A stretch of DNA of 64,000 nt from UBA6168 sp039819485 (GCA_039819485.1 JBCBRY010000018.1:1-64000), one strand, 5' to 3'. Positions 6,475 to 15,485 are shown, numbered from the stretch's first letter. Numbers and translations are program-made. The notes: generated by a model not told the origin, from the sequence alone.

Positions 6475-9432
6475 ATGGATCGTTTTTTTAGAAGACACTT
6501 TCTGATAGTTTTATTGGGCTTGGTTTCGTTCAACCTGTTTGCTCAATCAAATGCGGATTCAATAAAACGGGTTAAAAGAAAACAGTTAATCAGTAAAGGC
6601 AAAGAGTATCTTTTTGCAACCGGGAAAGCATACGGACAAGGAGAAACGAATAACGCATTGGTGTACATCGACTCCGCCTACCATTTATTTAAGACAACAA
6701 ATGATCATTACAATTTAGTCAATGCACTCCTGAACAGGGCCAAAATTAATTATGATTTAGGTCGAAACGAACCTTTTAAAAAAGACGCGTTAGAGGCGAT
6801 TAAAATCGCTGACATCCACCTTTCCGATACGTTGCTGAATTACGGGGCCGTATTAAATGTCATGGCATTGTACAGTAAAATAATTGGGGATTACGAAAGT
6901 GCGCAGGGTTATTATGATAGGGCAATTAAAATATTTCAAAGGTATTTTGACAGAGCAGAAGAGGGAAAGCTAAAAAATTATTATGCAAGGATTTTAACCG
7001 CAGGCATCACTAATAAAGGAATCATATTCAGGGATAAAAAAGACTTTGAAGAATCTAAGAGATATTTCCGGAAAGTCTTGGCGACAATAGATCCGATAAA
7101 AGATGAAATGATAAAATCCCGGGCAATTGCCATGAAAGAATTGGCCATTTCAGAATGGCTGTGTGGCAACGAAGAAGAAGCACTGAATTTCTATAATAAA
7201 AGCCTTGGAGTAATTGAGCAGGCACCTAATAAAAGTGACAAATATTTTCAGACGATCAAATTATATAACCTGCAGGGAATCGCAAGGATATGGATGGATC
7301 GGGGGATGCCCAAAGAGGCAGAGCCATTTATTTATGAATCGGTCGATATTACCGAAAATAATGAAGTTTCCTTTGATGCATTCGTAAGTTACACATTATT
7401 AGGTGACCTGCTTTTGGAACAAGGAAAATATGAACAGGCAGAATCTGTGTATCAGCTTGGCCTGGATTCAGCGAAGAGTGAATTTAGAATTGCACAAAGC
7501 CATCCTGATATCGCTAATTGCTATGGTAACCTTGGAAAACTCAGGCATAAAAAAGGTGATTTATTGGGCTCCTTAGAGTTTTATCAGCAAGCGCTGGTCT
7601 TTGCCTCTAAAAATTTTAATTCTCAGAATCTGCATGAAAATCCACTACCCAAGGATTTTATCGTAAAATATGATGGTGTAAATATTTTAAAATGCAAAGG
7701 CGAAGTATTTTTAGAACTATTTGAAAATACAACTGACGAAGTGTATTTAATCAACGCGTACCAGGCGTTTCATTCGGCCGTTGCGCTGATACAAAATACC
7801 CGGCAACAATTTAATGCCAGTAAATCAAAACTTTTTTTAGCTGAAAACTCAGTAGCGATATTTGAAAAAGCCATAGAAACCGCCCTGGGGCTGTACGAAT
7901 TTAAAAAAGATAAAAAATATTTGGATGCGGTTTTTACTTTGATCGAACAAAATAAAGCCAGGGTATTATTGGAATCACTGGCCAGCCAGGAAGCCTTAAA
8001 AGCGGGGGGATTGCCGGACAGTTTGGTTGAAAGTGAAAAAAGTTTAAAACAAGACCTTACCTTCTACAAACAAAAATTGATTGAAAATGCGCAGTCTGGA
8101 AATACAGACAAAGATGCAACCACCACGATCAATAATATTATTTTTGATCTGGAAGAAAAATATCAACTGCTTCAATCAGAGTTTGCAAAGAATTATCCAA
8201 ACTATTTTAATATAAAATACGATATAAAACAAGCGTCGGTAAACGAATTGCAGCATGCATATCTCGATGATAATTCTGCCATCATTGAATTTTTTTTTGG
8301 AGTTGAACATATTTATATTTATTTATTGTTAAAAAAAGAGGCAAGTGTATATTGTGTAAAAAATAGTCCTCAGTTAAAAAGAAAAATAGAAGATTTATTA
8401 ACCTCCCTCCGAATTGCGCCTTCAGGCCGTGGAGGCGCAATGTCAGTTTTTGTTGATAATGCTCATTACTTATATAAAGAATTATTGGAAGAGTTAATTG
8501 AAGCGCTTCCACAGGAAATTAATCGGTTGGTCATCATTCCTGATGATGTCTTGTCCTTATTGCCAATGGAATTATTGGTTAGTGAAAAAGTCGATACTTT
8601 AAATTCATTTCGTGAAATTCCTTATTTATTTCGCAATTATAAATTTAGTTATAATTACTCTACAGCTTTATTGTTAAATAATTATTTAAACGGAGGTAAA
8701 TTTAAGAAATCAGGCGTGTTGGGTTTTGCACCTACGTTTCAAGAAAAAGAAGCAGGGCTTCAGCGAAGTTGTACCGAAAATAATCTTTACAGCCTGAAAT
8801 GTAGTGATGCTGAGGTGAGGGAGATCAATCAATTGATTGCTGGAGAATTGTACACCGGAAAAACGGCCAGCAAAAATAATTTTTTAAATATTGCTCCTGA
8901 TTATCAGATGCTTCATCTTGCCACGCATGCCTGTACGGATGAAGATATACCAATGCTCAATCGCATTTGGTTTTCTGATGGTTCCATCACCAACTTTGAA
9001 TTGTTCAATTTGCAATTAAATGCCGACCTGGTCGTGTTGAGTGCCTGTAATACAGGTAGTGGAAAAATATTAAAAGGGGAGGGGGTTCAAAGCCTTGCAC
9101 GCGGCTTTTTGCATGCTGGATGCCGAAGTCTGATCACTTCACTATGGTCGGTCGATGATTGTGCGACGTCTGAAATTATGACTTATGTTTATGGAGAACT
9201 GAAAAAAGGAAAAGATAAAGACGAAGCCTTGCGAGAGGCTAAATTGAAATACCTTAACACTGCCGCCAAACTCCAACAACATCCCTATTATTGGGGAGCT
9301 TTTGTACAGGTAGGAAATTATGATCAAATAATTTTCAATAAACGCAATAAGCTTTTTATTAAAATATTAATGGCTTTGGTCTTGGTTGGAGTTTTACAAT
9401 TTTTTTTAGGTAAAGTCGCAAAGACCAATTAA
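6475..9432 (+). CDS. Periplasmic TPR-CHAT caspase-like peptidase with C-terminal membrane anchor
   Basis: Predicted cysteine peptidase of the CHAT (caspase HetF-associated with TPRs) family. The 985 residues start with a signal peptide (LIVLLGLVSFNLFAQS). Tetratricopeptide repeats follow (about 60-400), then a helical linker with the IFEKAIETALGLYE-type region usual before CHAT (about 430-620), and the CHAT domain (about 690-955). The catalytic dyad is intact: His818 in LATHAC and Cys858 in LSACNTG, followed by GEGVQSLARGFLHAGCRSLITSLW. One hydrophobic helix ends the protein (about 961-980). Signal peptide plus C-terminal helix place the TPRs and peptidase in the periplasm. The next two genes on the same strand, after a 552 bp gap, are an ECF sigma factor and an anti-sigma-like TPR protein. 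This suggests a proteolytic signalling module; the link is inference. Confidence 0.85.
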   Translation: MDRFFRRHFLIVLLGLVSFNLFAQSNADSIKRVKRKQLISKGKEYLFATGKAYGQGETNNALVYIDSAYHLFKTTNDHYNLVNALLNRAKINYDLGRNEPFKKDALEAIKIADIHLSDTLLNYGAVLNVMALYSKIIGDYESAQGYYDRAIKIFQRYFDRAEEGKLKNYYARILTAGITNKGIIFRDKKDFEESKRYFRKVLATIDPIKDEMIKSRAIAMKELAISEWLCGNEEEALNFYNKSLGVIEQAPNKSDKYFQTIKLYNLQGIARIWMDRGMPKEAEPFIYESVDITENNEVSFDAFVSYTLLGDLLLEQGKYEQAESVYQLGLDSAKSEFRIAQSHPDIANCYGNLGKLRHKKGDLLGSLEFYQQALVFASKNFNSQNLHENPLPKDFIVKYDGVNILKCKGEVFLELFENTTDEVYLINAYQAFHSAVALIQNTRQQFNASKSKLFLAENSVAIFEKAIETALGLYEFKKDKKYLDAVFTLIEQNKARVLLESLASQEALKAGGLPDSLVESEKSLKQDLTFYKQKLIENAQSGNTDKDATTTINNIIFDLEEKYQLLQSEFAKNYPNYFNIKYDIKQASVNELQHAYLDDNSAIIEFFFGVEHIYIYLLLKKEASVYCVKNSPQLKRKIEDLLTSLRIAPSGRGGAMSVFVDNAHYLYKELLEELIEALPQEINRLVIIPDDVLSLLPMELLVSEKVDTLNSFREIPYLFRNYKFSYNYSTALLLNNYLNGGKFKKSGVLGFAPTFQEKEAGLQRSCTENNLYSLKCSDAEVREINQLIAGELYTGKTASKNNFLNIAPDYQMLHLATHACTDEDIPMLNRIWFSDGSITNFELFNLQLNADLVVLSACNTGSGKILKGEGVQSLARGFLHAGCRSLITSLWSVDDCATSEIMTYVYGELKKGKDKDEALREAKLKYLNTAAKLQQHPYYWGAFVQVGNYDQIIFNKRNKLFIKILMALVLVGVLQFFLGKVAKTN

Positions 9433-9984
9433 TCCAGGTTGCGAACAATCCGGTAAAGCGAAAATGATAGAAAGTAGAAAAACCTTTTTTCATCAGAATT
9501 GTCTTTTTACTTTTTACATCGCAACTTGAATTAATTAAATAAGCCGCATTATTGGATCCGCACAAATGGTGTTTTGCACAACAGGATAATCAGATAAATG
9601 GACAGGCCCCTTGCCAAAAGTTGTGTCCCAAATAACTTCACCACCGATGATAACAGCAGCACTGAAACGGCATAGATCAACGTGTTTTCAGTATATTTGA
9701 AAAATGGGGTCTGGCTGGCAGAGCGGTACTTGTCGACTACCTGCCTGGATACGAAGCTGGCTGACTTGTCAGAAGTATTGCCTCTGCTGGCAAAATATAC
9801 GACAAACTCTACCGCTGAACCACCGATAATGCATTCCGGGGATTTATGGCCCGGGCCAAATAAAAGGTAACTTCAAATTCTTACCTTCGTATATGTTTTT
9901 TAAATCTCATCCTTCTTGTAAGAATTTATTTTGTCCAATTTGTTACCTTTTAAGGTATGGAGGTATAAATAACCAGACGTATTC
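9433..9984. other. Gene-poor region with a possible decayed coding remnant (9549-9872, minus)
   Basis: No intact gene is seen. On the minus strand 9549-9872 is an open frame of 107 codons without an ATG. Its product includes GGSAVEFVVYFASRG and KYRSASQTPFFKYTEN, after which the neighbouring frame reads AAVIIGGEVIWDTTFGKGP down to a stop at 9535. The switch between two plausible frames near 9675 would fit an old frameshift. I recognise no family. Alternatively it is chance open sequence. The last part of the region should contain the promoter of the sigma factor; TACCTTTT at about 9940 is a near-match to the -7 element. Confidence 0.2.
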
Positions 9985-10566
9985 ATGACAACACTTAGTG
10001 ACGAGACGATCATTCAAAATTTGCAATCTCAAAATCCTGAAATTAGAAACCGGACGCTCTCCCATATTTATCAGGTAAATTATTCGATGATCGCTCATTT
10101 TATAAAAAAGAATAGCGGGACGGAGGCTGATGCCGAGGATATTTTCCAGGATAGTTTGATTGCTTTGTACAATAAGGCCAATCAAGGAACACTTGTATTG
10201 TCAGCTTCCCTACAGACATATATTTATTCCATTGCAAAAAATCTTTGGCTTAAAAAGCTACGAGTGAAAAAAAGAAATGTGGAATTGAAGGATACGCACG
10301 AGAACTTTCCTGTGGATGAGGATATTTTTGATAACATCGTAAAGAACGAAAGGGACGAACTCATTGCAGACATGTTGCAAAGTATGGGAGAAGACTGCAA
10401 AAAGGTGTTGCAGTATTTTTATTTTGATAAATATAAAATGAAACAAATCATGGAATTGATGGGGTGGCAAAGTGAGCAAGTAGCAAAAAACAAAAAATCA
10501 AACTGTATGAAAAAATTAAAAACAAAAGTCTTGGCGAACCCAGGCTATCGTACATTGTTAAAATAA
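9985..10566 (+). CDS. ECF-family RNA polymerase sigma factor
   Basis: Alternative sigma factor that directs core RNA polymerase to a specific promoter set. The 193 residues contain region 2 (about 20-90: MIAHFIKKNSGTEADAEDIFQDSLIALYNKA, then TYIYSIAKNLWLKKLR) and region 4 (about 125-180: CKKVLQYFYFDKYKMKQIMELMGWQSEQVAKNKKSNCMKKLK). Region 4 has the helix-turn-helix used to read the -35 element. No extra domain. The start is the first ATG with a conserved N-terminus. The next gene, 130 bp downstream, encodes a single-pass membrane protein with an anti-sigma-like cytosolic part, and the preceding gene is the CHAT peptidase. The family is certain; the regulon and inducing signal are unknown. Confidence 0.9.
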   Translation: MTTLSDETIIQNLQSQNPEIRNRTLSHIYQVNYSMIAHFIKKNSGTEADAEDIFQDSLIALYNKANQGTLVLSASLQTYIYSIAKNLWLKKLRVKKRNVELKDTHENFPVDEDIFDNIVKNERDELIADMLQSMGEDCKKVLQYFYFDKYKMKQIMELMGWQSEQVAKNKKSNCMKKLKTKVLANPGYRTLLK

Positions 10567-10696
10567 ATTTCGTTACTATGAATCATTTGTTAGTTTAATC
10601 TCAAGCCTGAAAAGGAATAGGTTGAAAAGCAGGAAAAAGTAAGGAATAATTAGAATGATGTTCGGAACATTCATTTAAATTGGAATTAATTGAGAC

Positions 10697-11431
10697 ATGG
10701 ATCATTTTGAAAAGCGCCGTCAGTTGATGGATGACTATATCATGGGACAGTTAACGGAAAAAGATTCTATTGACTTTGAAAATGAACTTCAAAGTAACGA
10801 GCAATTTGCAGCTGATTTTGAGTTGCATAAAAATATGGTTGCTGGTATTAAAGCCTTGGGAAACCGGGAATTGAAAAATGAACTAAAAATAATACATCAA
10901 CAAGTTACAAAACCAACCACCAGGGTACGTCCTATCTGGTATCGCTACGTTGCTGTTGCCAGTATTTTAGTTTTGATAGCTGCAGGCATTTGGGTTGTAA
11001 ACCAAAATAACAGCAACCGTGATTTGTTTTTAGAATATTATGCGCCCTATAAAATTTCACTCACCGTGAGGGGGGAGCCCAATGCTGCATTAATGAAGAG
11101 TGCGGAAGACGCATATTTAAATGGCGACTTTAAAACCGCTGCATTCGAAATAGAAAATATATTAAAAGAGAATTATAATTCGCAGTTGGTATTGGCTGCG
11201 GGAATTGCTTATTTGGAAATGGATTTATATGAACAAGCAATTCAGAAGTTTAATCTGTTAATTGACAATAATGACGAATTTCTGAAAGACCAGGCTGTCT
11301 GGTATTTGGCAATGACCATGTTGAGGTGCAATAAAAGAAAAGAAGCTGGGCAATACCTGGAAATATTAGCAGCGGACAAAAATGCCGACAAGCACCGGGA
11401 TGCAAGTGTTTTATTGGAAAACCTGGATTAA
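10697..11431 (+). CDS. Single-pass anti-sigma-like protein with periplasmic TPR domain
   Basis: Likely membrane partner of the upstream ECF sigma factor. The 244 residues divide into a cytosolic helical part (1-80; LMDDYIMGQLTEKDSIDFENEL and ADFELHKNMV resemble the N-terminal anti-sigma motif of Bacteroidota regulators, without zinc-binding Cys), a transmembrane helix (about 84-101, YVAVASILVLIAAGIWVV) and a periplasmic domain (about 125-240) with two to three TPR-like units (SAEDAYLNGDFKTAAFEIENIL, AAGIAYLEMDLYEQAIQKFNLLI). Its orientation puts TPRs on the same side of the membrane as the TPR-CHAT peptidase encoded upstream. Regulated cleavage or TPR-TPR docking is an attractive inference. 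The stop codon abuts, with no gap, the stop of the convergent gene at 11432. Confidence 0.6.
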   Translation: MDHFEKRRQLMDDYIMGQLTEKDSIDFENELQSNEQFAADFELHKNMVAGIKALGNRELKNELKIIHQQVTKPTTRVRPIWYRYVAVASILVLIAAGIWVVNQNNSNRDLFLEYYAPYKISLTVRGEPNAALMKSAEDAYLNGDFKTAAFEIENILKENYNSQLVLAAGIAYLEMDLYEQAIQKFNLLIDNNDEFLKDQAVWYLAMTMLRCNKRKEAGQYLEILAADKNADKHRDASVLLENLD

Positions 11432-11785
11432 TTATTTTAACTGTCGGGTAAAATCAAGTGCCATTTCCGTAAGCTCTTCCCAGAATTCTACTTCCGCAAA
11501 ATCAATGATATACCATGCTTTTAAAGGAGGTTTTGTCTTGAAAGGACTAAGCCAACGCGCTGTTTTTAATCCAAAATTTGGTGCGTCAAATTTTTTCCCC
11601 AACCGAAAACCCATCGTCTCCTTGTGATAAAAAGCAAATACTTTGTTGTTGACCTTTAATCCGGGCGAACTCATCATTTTGCCTAAATGAACATCTTCAT
11701 GTTTAGACTCCATATTTTTTACAATAGCATTAAATTTTTCTTCCGCAGACATTTTAAATTGTGAGTTTTGAGGTCCGTTAAACAT
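11432..11785 (-). CDS. Small conserved-type protein, possibly TfoX-N/YjbR-like; function unknown
   Basis: Not confidently assigned. The 117 residues (MFNGPQNSQFKMSAEEKF to DFTRQLK) contain a short helical start, KVFAFYHKETMGFRLGKKFDAP and a C-terminal helix, a layout similar to small alpha/beta proteins of the TfoX N-terminal or DUF1801-like type. I chose the ATG at 11785 because it overlaps the stop codon of the upstream yjbR-type gene by one base (TAATG), an arrangement typical of translational coupling. An in-frame ATG at 11752 (MSAEEKF) is an alternative and may match homologues better. The gene is convergent with, and directly abuts, the anti-sigma-like gene. Expected to be cytosolic. 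Confidence 0.55.
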   Translation of the reverse strand: MFNGPQNSQFKMSAEEKFNAIVKNMESKHEDVHLGKMMSSPGLKVNNKVFAFYHKETMGFRLGKKFDAPNFGLKTARWLSPFKTKPPLKAWYIIDFAEVEFWEELTEMALDFTRQLK

Positions 11786-12168
11786 TACTCTATGCCAATT
11801 TCGGCTTTTACTTTTTTCGATAATTTTGAAGCAACGATATGGTAGGCATGGTCGATCAATTCTTTTATCAGGTTGTCTGGCAAAGAACCATCCATGTAAA
11901 GTGAATTCCAATGATCTTTGTTTTGGTGCCATCCGGGTTTTATCGCTGCATGAGATTCACGCAAAGCCAATGCTTTTTCCGGTTCGCATTTCAAATTGGC
12001 AAAATGGAAAGGGGGTACAGATTTACCGTCCATTTTCATTTCAGCCGCGTTGACCAGCGAAAACATTTTGCCGCCCACTTTGAACCATGCACATTCTCCC
12101 TTGAATGGATAAGAGACTTCCACTCCGGGTTTGGCCAGGCAATATTCGATGTACAATTCTAAAGTCAT
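11785..12168 (-). CDS. MmcQ/YjbR family DNA-binding-like protein
   Basis: The 127 residues match the YjbR/MmcQ family (CyaY-like fold, sometimes called DNA-binding, role unclear). Diagnostic elements are the start LELYIEYCLAKPGVEVSYPF, FKVGGKMFSLV, the PPFHFANLKCEPEKALALRE segment, AIKPGWHQNKDHWNSLYMDGSLPDNLIKELIDHAYHIVASKL. Length is normal for the family. It is first in a two-gene unit with the overlapping downstream small gene and follows the DUF2461 gene by 37 bp on the same strand. Cytosolic; no catalytic residues are known for the family. Family assignment is firm, biological role unknown. Confidence 0.85.
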   Translation of the reverse strand: MTLELYIEYCLAKPGVEVSYPFKGECAWFKVGGKMFSLVNAAEMKMDGKSVPPFHFANLKCEPEKALALRESHAAIKPGWHQNKDHWNSLYMDGSLPDNLIKELIDHAYHIVASKLSKKVKAEIGIE

Positions 12169-12205
12169 TCACAATGAAAGTTAAGAATAGAATACCCGGC
12201 AAAAT

Positions 12206-12880
12206 TCAAGCGGGTTGTTCCATCGCTTTGGTTAAATAAAAGTTTACAGGTCGAGCTGCGTGATAGTATTCCATGAGTTGTTCTATTAAACCCTCTTTTA
12301 ATAAAATATTCGGATCAAGCACAGCGACAGCGTAAAATTGTTTTCTGGCGATCAGTGGCTCGGTAGAGTAAGCTTCTTTAAATTCAGTTGGAATCCGTTT
12401 GTGTTCTTCTCCTTTTAATTCCCCGAATCTGTCCTTGAACTTTTTATCATTTATTGTTTTGGAAAATAGGCCAGGGTCAGCAGCAATGAAATTGCGGATC
12501 TTCTTTAACTGAGTTTTATCCGGCTGAAAACAACCAATCATAATTCCTATTTCATCTGGAGTTAATCTTAAAAAGAAACCGGGTCTGGTTTTGTCTTTTT
12601 TTCCACCTTTTGAAATGAAAGCCGTAACGTGTGAGTTGTACGGGGTTTTGTCTTTGGAAAAACGTATGTCTCGGTTGATACGCAGGATACATTCCTTTGG
12701 CTCAATCAAAAGTGATGGCTCGAAATCCCGGATTCGGCCGATCATTGTACCAACAAAGTTTGCAAATGGCTTTTTTACATTTTTTTCATAACGCTTGCGG
12801 TTTTCATCAAACCATTCTTTGGTATTGTTTTTTTTCAGCTCTTGGAAAAATAGAATAAAGTCTTTTTCGAAGTAGGTCAT
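12206..12880 (-). CDS. DUF2461 domain-containing protein (TIGR02453 family)
   Basis: The 224 residues fit DUF2461/TIGR02453, a widespread family of unknown function. Signature segments are FFQELKKNNTKEWFDENRKRYE near the N-terminus, CILRINRDIRFSKDKTPYNSHV (the RDxRFSKDKxPY motif), then FFLRLTPDEIGIMIGCFQPDKTQLKKIR and IPTEFKEAYSTEPLIARKQFYAV. Length is normal and no residue of the motif is missing. Cytosolic. A hairpin of AT-rich words lies directly upstream of its start. The gene lies in a leftward set of small soluble proteins. No enzymatic activity can be given. Confidence 0.88.
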   Translation of the reverse strand: MTYFEKDFILFFQELKKNNTKEWFDENRKRYEKNVKKPFANFVGTMIGRIRDFEPSLLIEPKECILRINRDIRFSKDKTPYNSHVTAFISKGGKKDKTRPGFFLRLTPDEIGIMIGCFQPDKTQLKKIRNFIAADPGLFSKTINDKKFKDRFGELKGEEHKRIPTEFKEAYSTEPLIARKQFYAVAVLDPNILLKEGLIEQLMEYYHAARPVNFYLTKAMEQPA

Positions 12881-12887
12881 GTGAATC

Positions 12888-12964
12888 AGGTTGCTGATTG
12901 ATAACTGTTAATTGTCAAAGGCTGATCAGGTACCTACAACCAGCAATTGACAATCAACAATTAA
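12888..12964. repeat. Imperfect hairpin directly before the DUF2461 gene
   Basis: The TTGATAACTGTTAATTGTCAA region (about 12897-12918) is an imperfect reverse complement of TTGACAATCAACAATTAATC (about 12945-12965). Words such as TTGATTG/CAATCAA are iterated. It begins about 8 bp upstream of the DUF2461 start codon (minus strand), matching the position of similar hairpins elsewhere in the window. Confidence 0.55.
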
Positions 12965-12975
12965 TCAATTTAAAT

Positions 12976-13344
12976 TCATTTCGGCACCGGAGGATAAAAA
13001 AACTGTTCCTTAACGATTTTGCCATCTTTAACCTCGTAAAGGCAAAGTTCTTCCATTTGAATCCGACCCATTTTTTTGAAGGTTGCATCCAGCTTCATGA
13101 TGCAGCAAAAATGGTTGCCGGCCACTAAAGGATCAGAGACTTCGTTCTTGTGGAATTCTTCCACAGACGACTGAAACTCTTTGTGTTTTTTGCGAATGTT
13201 GTCGATTCCATTCACCACTTCTTTGGGCCAGCCCTGAATCTCGACGCTCTTTACGTTTTCGTGGTACAATTGGTCAACGGCCTGATCGTCTTTGCCTTGC
13301 CGGCATAGTTCCACCAGTTGATTGGCGATTTCTTGCGTAGTCAT
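12976..13344 (-). CDS. SnoaL-like / NTF2-fold protein
   Basis: The 122 residues have the layout of the SnoaL-like/NTF2 superfamily: an N-terminal helix (TTQEIANQLVELCRQGKDDQAVDQLYHENVKSVE), a conserved WPKEVVNGIDNIRKKHKEFQ segment and a run of beta strands (HFCCIMKLDATFKKMGRIQMEELCLYEVKDGKIVKEQFFYP). This is the family version often annotated as nuclear transport factor 2 family protein; members range from isomerases and hydratases to simple ligand-binding domains. No signal peptide, so cytosolic. It sits 58 bp downstream of the VOC protein on the same strand, so they may be co-transcribed. Substrate unknown. Confidence 0.75.
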   Translation of the reverse strand: MTTQEIANQLVELCRQGKDDQAVDQLYHENVKSVEIQGWPKEVVNGIDNIRKKHKEFQSSVEEFHKNEVSDPLVAGNHFCCIMKLDATFKKMGRIQMEELCLYEVKDGKIVKEQFFYPPVPK

Positions 13345-13402
13345 AATAATGAAGATTTAAAGGTTAATTAAACCTCTGCTTATTTCGTCCTGTTTTTTCG
13401 AA

Positions 13403-13768
13403 TTAATTCATGGAGTGAAAAGCGACACGGTTGCCCTCGCTATCGAGAAACATGGCGTAGAAGCCATTTTCTCCGATACTCGTTTTGGGTAAGACTACCT
13501 TGCCGCCAGCAGGCACCACTTTGGCAAGTGGGATGGCAAGGTCTTCACCTCCATTCAGGTAGATGACGGGGCCATCCGCAGTAGGGTTATAGCCTTCACC
13601 GCAGGCAATGGCACCACCGACACCACCGTCTGCATGGGGGAAAAAGCCCATTTTGATGTCGCCCATTTCGATGGGCTGCAGCTCGGCATCCAGAACCTGG
13701 TTGTAAAAATTCATGGCCCGTTCAAAGTTGGTAGCTGGCAATTCGAACCAATTAATTGCATTTGACAT
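13403..13768 (-). CDS. VOC family (glyoxalase/bleomycin-resistance-like) protein
   Basis: The 121 residues form a vicinal oxygen chelate domain: NAINWFELPATNFERAMNFYNQVLDAEL at the start and FYAMFLDSEGNRVAFHSMN at the end, the typical metal-site segments of this fold. I place the start at 13768 (MSNAINWFELP). The longer in-frame start at 13834 would add 22 residues with no match to the fold. Many Bacteroidota encode this PhnB/glyoxalase-like type. It may bind a divalent metal, but the usual His and Glu ligands are only partly present, so catalysis is uncertain. Probable operon with the SnoaL-like gene downstream. Confidence 0.8.
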   Translation of the reverse strand: MSNAINWFELPATNFERAMNFYNQVLDAELQPIEMGDIKMGFFPHADGGVGGAIACGEGYNPTADGPVIYLNGGEDLAIPLAKVVPAGGKVVLPKTSIGENGFYAMFLDSEGNRVAFHSMN

Positions 13769-14042
13769 AGTTGGGAAAGGTTGTGGACAAAAGTTGATCG
13801 GCAGGGAACTCACTAACAGCCGGGTGATGGCCATTTCAGCCTACCTGAAACAAGGAATGTCCGGTTATTGAATATTATGATTCAAAGGTATGACTGCCTT
13901 TTTTAACAAGTTCCATATAGTTTTAAAATACGTAAAAAGCTATTTCGATATTTATCGTAGCTGATTGTTTTTTTGTCAATGAAATCAGTTACTTTTGAAT
14001 TATTGATATAATTATTCAGAGTAAAACGTAAATTTCTAAGGC

Positions 14043-15485
14043 TTGAAAAAAGAAGAACTTTTCACATTGGTAAAATCTATGACCAAATCAGAAAAGCGCT
14101 ATTTTAAGGTGTTTTGTGGTCAGTCTACAGGCAACAATAATTACCTGCGATTATTTGCAGCGCTGGATGAGCAGGAAGTGTTTGATGAAGCTGTGATCAG
14201 GAAAAAATTCAAGGGTGAAAAATTCCTCCAACAGCTTCACGTCACGAAGAACTACCTCCGGAAGCTGATCCTCAAGAGCTTGCGCAACTACCACGGAAAG
14301 ATTTCAAAAGATGCAGAATTAAAGGCCCACCTGCTCAATCTGGAAGTTTTGTACAACAGAGAGCTTTATCAACATTGTCTGACCGAACTGAAACGGGCAG
14401 AATTTCTCGCTACTACCTATGAGCTTAAAACAGGAACGATAGAGGTGATTAACTGGAAAAGAAAGCTGGAACAGGCCATCCGGCCGCAAAACTACCGTGG
14501 TTTTCAAGCCATTGTGGAAGAACAGGCCAGTGCCATTGATAACTTGAAAAATGTACACGATTACTGGAAACTGGCCATTGAGGTCTCAAGCGGATTATTT
14601 GAAGGAGGAGGGAAAAAAGAAGTTGTGAGCCCTTTGTTGACAGATGCCAAAATGGCAAAATCGCTGGAGGCCAAGGTTCTGTTTTACAATTCTCGGTATG
14701 TTTATTTTTTGCAAAAAGAAGAGCAGGATAAAGCAGTTAAAGCACTGGAAGAACTGGTTGAATATATGGAGGGAATCCCGTCCAGGTTGCGGGAAGATCC
14801 AGCAATGTATGTTTCTTCGGTTAATAATTTGGTGAGCTATTACTTTTTCACAAAAGACCTGGAAAATGCGCTTGGTTTGATCAACCGTTCCAAGAATTTT
14901 TATCAGGAGCTAAGAATAAAAGGCGATAAGAAATCACTGTTGAAACAGATTTTGCGGAGCCATAATATTGAGCTGGAAATTTACCGGACACATCATCTTT
15001 TTCATGAAAACATGCCCTTCATTTTAGAAATAGAAAAGTTTGTAATGGAAAACAGAGCTAAAATGCCAGTCAGCTATCGGCTGTCCTTTTGGTTCCAGTT
15101 TGCTTACATCCATTTTATGGAAAGAGAATTTGATGTCACCTTGAAATGGGTCAACCTTATTCTGAACAATAAATCGAAAAACATACGGACCGACCTGCTC
15201 GTACAGACCCGTATGCTGAACCTGATGACCCATCTTGAACAAAAGAACTATTTTGTAATGCGCTATTTTGTGGACAGCACCCGGCGGTTCATGAAAAAAG
15301 TTAAGGGCGTAAAACCATACGAGAAGGTGTTGTTGCAGTTTTTTTCACGAATGGGCAGGGTGCCTGAATTTGAGTGGAAGGAGAACTTTTTAAAATTAAA
15401 AAATGAACTGGCAGGATCGGAGGATTTTGCCAATGATTTAGATTTGCTGATCAATTATAATTGGTGGATTGAAAAACATCTTTAG
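14043..15485 (+). CDS. Large helical protein of unknown function (family A, copy 1)
   Basis: No named domain recognised. The 480 residues are almost entirely helical and charged, rich in Lys, Glu, Leu and Tyr, with helix-pair periodicity like degenerate TPR/HEAT units (for example LYNRELYQHCLTELKRAEFLA and VKALEELVEYMEGI). The N-terminus FTLVKSMTKSEKRYFKVFC followed by HVTKNYLRKLILKSLRNYH looks like a conserved functional segment. The start codon is TTG at 14043 (no ATG nearby). No signal peptide or membrane helix, so cytosolic. A second protein at 20515 has the same length, composition and N-terminal arrangement. Next gene: ECF sigma factor after 53 bp, so it may be co-transcribed with sigma/anti-sigma genes and could be a scaffold in that pathway, which is inference. 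Confidence 0.6.
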   Translation: MKKEELFTLVKSMTKSEKRYFKVFCGQSTGNNNYLRLFAALDEQEVFDEAVIRKKFKGEKFLQQLHVTKNYLRKLILKSLRNYHGKISKDAELKAHLLNLEVLYNRELYQHCLTELKRAEFLATTYELKTGTIEVINWKRKLEQAIRPQNYRGFQAIVEEQASAIDNLKNVHDYWKLAIEVSSGLFEGGGKKEVVSPLLTDAKMAKSLEAKVLFYNSRYVYFLQKEEQDKAVKALEELVEYMEGIPSRLREDPAMYVSSVNNLVSYYFFTKDLENALGLINRSKNFYQELRIKGDKKSLLKQILRSHNIELEIYRTHHLFHENMPFILEIEKFVMENRAKMPVSYRLSFWFQFAYIHFMEREFDVTLKWVNLILNNKSKNIRTDLLVQTRMLNLMTHLEQKNYFVMRYFVDSTRRFMKKVKGVKPYEKVLLQFFSRMGRVPEFEWKENFLKLKNELAGSEDFANDLDLLINYNWWIEKHL

